Shown here: in pieces, positions 5,863 to 7,188 of the stretch
How positions within the stretch are numbered: the first letter of the stretch is position 1
Layout: every line of letters starts with the position of its first letter
From: Anaerolineae bacterium
GTDB lineage: Bacteria > Chloroflexota > Anaerolineae > 4572-78 > J111
DNA length: 7,188 nt
NCBI GenBank assembly: GCA_020433785.1
Contig: JAGRCC010000399.1
Location: 1 to 7,188 of the forward strand
Reading direction: 5' to 3'
Made by a program: the position numbers and the translations under genes
Notes under the pieces: model-generated
What the model saw: only the letters and a program-made list of their open reading frames with translations
The model's database searches: none
What the model was told of the DNA's origin: nothing

Positions 5863-6651
5863 GTGCCGGACACGATTAACGACGAACTGAAACGCTGCCC
5901 CTTCTGTGACGAGGAGATTCGGATAAAGGCGGTTATCTGCAAGCACTGCCACCAGTGGATGCCCGGCTATACGTATGAGTCGGCTATTCGAGATTTGGTG
6001 ATCGAAAAACAGGTGACGCAAAGCGCCCTAACCACTGTTGCCGAAGACAAGCAGACGCGCTCCGAACAATTGAAGCTAGTGCTGGCCTGGGCCAAGGGCG
6101 ACAAACGGTCTCCTATGCGTCGGTTCGATCTGTCGGCGCAAGACCTCAAAGGCATCGACCTGAATGGGGCCGATCTGCGAGAGGCGAATTTGAGCGAAGC
6201 GGACTTGAGCGGCGCGAATCTCAAAGGCTGTAACTTATCAAAAGCTAATCTTTTTCGAGCCAATCTGCAAGGGGCTAATTTACGGCAAGCTAAACTGACC
6301 GACGCCTACCTGCGAGAAGCGATGCTTGAACAAGCTGACTTCAGCGGCAGCAGCCTAACGCGAGCCAATCTGCGCGGGGTCAATCTGTCCCGGGCCATTC
6401 TCTATCGGGTGGATTTAGATCGGGCCAATCTTAAAATGGCTAACCTGCGTGATGTGAATATGCGTGAATGCTACCTGAAAGACACTAATCTGGAAGGGGC
6501 TAAAATGGAAGGGGCGCAGCTCAACGGCGCCCTGATGGTCCGAACCAACTTCACCGGCTCGGATATTACGGCCTTTCAATACAAGCGGGCCCAAACTATT
6601 GAGGAGATGATTCTGCCCAGCGGCAAACTCTACAGCGGTGAGGTAAGTTGA
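5863..6651 (+). CDS. Zinc-ribbon pentapeptide-repeat protein
   Basis: The GTG at 5863 gives 262 residues. It is chosen over the ATG at 5848 because of the perfect GGAGGT seven bases upstream and the position of the promoter. Residues 12-29 form a zinc ribbon (RCPFCDEEIRIKAVICKHC) with ligands Cys12, Cys15, Cys26 and Cys29, of the short type often found at protein termini. A charged, probably helical linker (about 36-85) follows. Residues about 89-235 are some 29 consecutive pentapeptides of the A(D/N)LXX type, such as ADLREANLSEADLSGANL. These should fold as a right-handed quadrilateral beta-helix of about seven coils. The C-terminal TIEEMILPSGKLYSGE resembles the usual helix cap. No signal peptide is present, so the protein is cytoplasmic. 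Pentapeptide proteins act as scaffolds or, in the Qnr/MfpA group, as DNA mimics binding gyrase. Nothing here shows gyrase binding, and the zinc ribbon points more to an interaction module. Its stop overlaps the start of the DUF1638 gene, so the two are probably co-translated. Confidence 0.93.
   Translation: MPDTINDELKRCPFCDEEIRIKAVICKHCHQWMPGYTYESAIRDLVIEKQVTQSALTTVAEDKQTRSEQLKLVLAWAKGDKRSPMRRFDLSAQDLKGIDLNGADLREANLSEADLSGANLKGCNLSKANLFRANLQGANLRQAKLTDAYLREAMLEQADFSGSSLTRANLRGVNLSRAILYRVDLDRANLKMANLRDVNMRECYLKDTNLEGAKMEGAQLNGALMVRTNFTGSDITAFQYKRAQTIEEMILPSGKLYSGEVS
6127..6567 (+). repeat. Pentapeptide-coding repeats, 15-bp period
   Basis: About 29 tandem five-residue units are encoded here, with Leu (sometimes Met, Phe or Ile) at the centre and Ala, Asn or Asp before it. 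The DNA shows recurrent blocks such as GCCAATCT and GGGGCTAA at multiples of 15 bp. Side chains at position i (Leu) would fill the core of the beta-helix. Confidence 0.85.
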
Positions 6652-7188
6652 CGGTTAAACCAGAACAGGCCCAGCCTAAACCCAACGCCAAGTCAGATAT
6701 CTTGTTTATTGCTTGCGGGGCGCTGGCCAAGGAAACAAAGGCGATCATCGACCGCTACGGCTGGTCGGTTGAGTTGAAGGCGCTGCCGGCTGTTTATCAC
6801 ATGACCCCGCTCAAAATCACCACCAATTTAGACGTGATGCTGGAGAAACTGAAGGGACAATATGAGCGGATTATCGTGGTGTATGGCGAGTGCGGCGCAG
6901 CCGGCATCGATGCGGTGCTGGATCGCCATGAGGTAGTCCGGGTTAAAGGCCCTCACTGTTATGAAATGTATGCCGGAGCAGACCAGTTTGGTCGCCTGAT
7001 GAATGATGAGCCGGGCACTTTTTTTCTGACCGATTGGCTGCTGCGGGCTTATGAAAAGGCGGTGCTAAGAGGGCTGGGGTTGGATAAACATCCGGAGCTG
7101 GCCCCGCTTTACTTTAGTCATTATCGCCGGTTGGTCTATCTTAGCCAGGCCCCGACGGAAATTTTAATCAAAAAAGCTCAAACGATTG
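6648..7188 (+). CDS. DUF1638 domain protein, partial at the window's right edge
   Basis: The frame is open for 180 residues to the right edge. An in-frame TGA at 6639-6641 means the first possible start is the TTG at 6648, which overlaps the previous gene's stop as TTGA. A weak GAGG lies four bases upstream, so translation is probably coupled. After a Lys/Pro-rich N-terminal tail (about 1-15), recognisable DUF1638 blocks are ILFIACGALAKE with Cys23, a strand leading to IIVVYGECGAAGID with Cys82, GPHCYEMYAGADQF with His103 and Cys104, and PGTFFLTDWLLRAYE. Three Cys and one His in conserved blocks suggest metal or cofactor binding, but the biochemical role of the family is not established. Some members, notably in methanogenic archaea, are found near corrinoid-dependent methyltransferases; no such gene is in this window. 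It is predicted to be cytoplasmic. Family assignment is from motif recall, not a search. Confidence 0.85.
   Translation, partial: MTVKPEQAQPKPNAKSDILFIACGALAKETKAIIDRYGWSVELKALPAVYHMTPLKITTNLDVMLEKLKGQYERIIVVYGECGAAGIDAVLDRHEVVRVKGPHCYEMYAGADQFGRLMNDEPGTFFLTDWLLRAYEKAVLRGLGLDKHPELAPLYFSHYRRLVYLSQAPTEILIKKAQTI

Noticed and set aside
5967..6263. Minus-strand open frame of 98 codons
   Set aside because: It is antisense to the linker and first pentapeptides, and its regular RSAPFRSMPLRS pattern is only the mirror of the pentapeptide repeat.
5863..6651. Qnr/MfpA-type quinolone resistance protein
   Set aside because: The zinc ribbon and long linker are unlike Qnr, and nothing in the sequence shows gyrase binding. 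Pentapeptide repeats alone do not support this.

Overview
The window carries five protein-coding genes and no RNA genes, insertion sequences or CRISPR arrays that I can see. Two genes run off its edges. The best guess for the source is a Chloroflexota bacterium (Anaerolineae-like). This is inferred from Thr/Pro-rich linkers in two extracytoplasmic proteins, from the form of the class A penicillin-binding protein (PBP) with an Ig-like C-terminal domain, and from the mix of a CBS/cyclic-nucleotide signalling protein, a zinc-ribbon pentapeptide protein and a DUF1638 protein. No marker gene is present, so the assignment is tentative.

Layout, left to right. At 1-1423 (minus) is the N-terminal three quarters of a signalling protein: cyclic-nucleotide-binding fold, two CBS motifs, then a DUF294-type nucleotidyltransferase. 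It is absent from a stop-to-stop view only because its stop lies outside the window. A 216-bp gap (1424-1639) follows, with a candidate promoter for that gene. At 1640-4522 (minus) is a 960-residue bifunctional class A PBP with all the expected catalytic motifs. Just upstream in the same transcript (4538-5710, minus) is a lipoprotein with an Ig/PKD-like domain and six TPR repeats. The two genes are 15 bp apart and almost certainly form an operon.

Between 5711 and 5862 is a compact divergent promoter region. The leftward promoter has TTGTCA and TATAAT 17 bp apart. The rightward one has TTTTCA and TATAAT, also 17 bp apart. A 12-bp near-palindrome lies between them. These signals correct two gene starts: the lipoprotein begins at 5710, not at the upstream ATG inside the -10 box, and the rightward gene begins at a GTG at 5863 behind a perfect GGAGGT.

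The rightward unit consists of a zinc-ribbon pentapeptide-repeat protein (5863-6651) and a DUF1638 protein that starts at a TTG overlapping the previous stop codon (TTGA) and runs off the right edge.

Functionally, the left operon looks like cell-wall synthesis plus a surface TPR partner, loosely analogous to PBP1A with its TPR lipoprotein activator LpoA. The right operon couples a probable protein-interaction scaffold to a cysteine-containing protein of unknown biochemical role. These two pairings, and the divergent control region between them, are the most interesting parts of the window.
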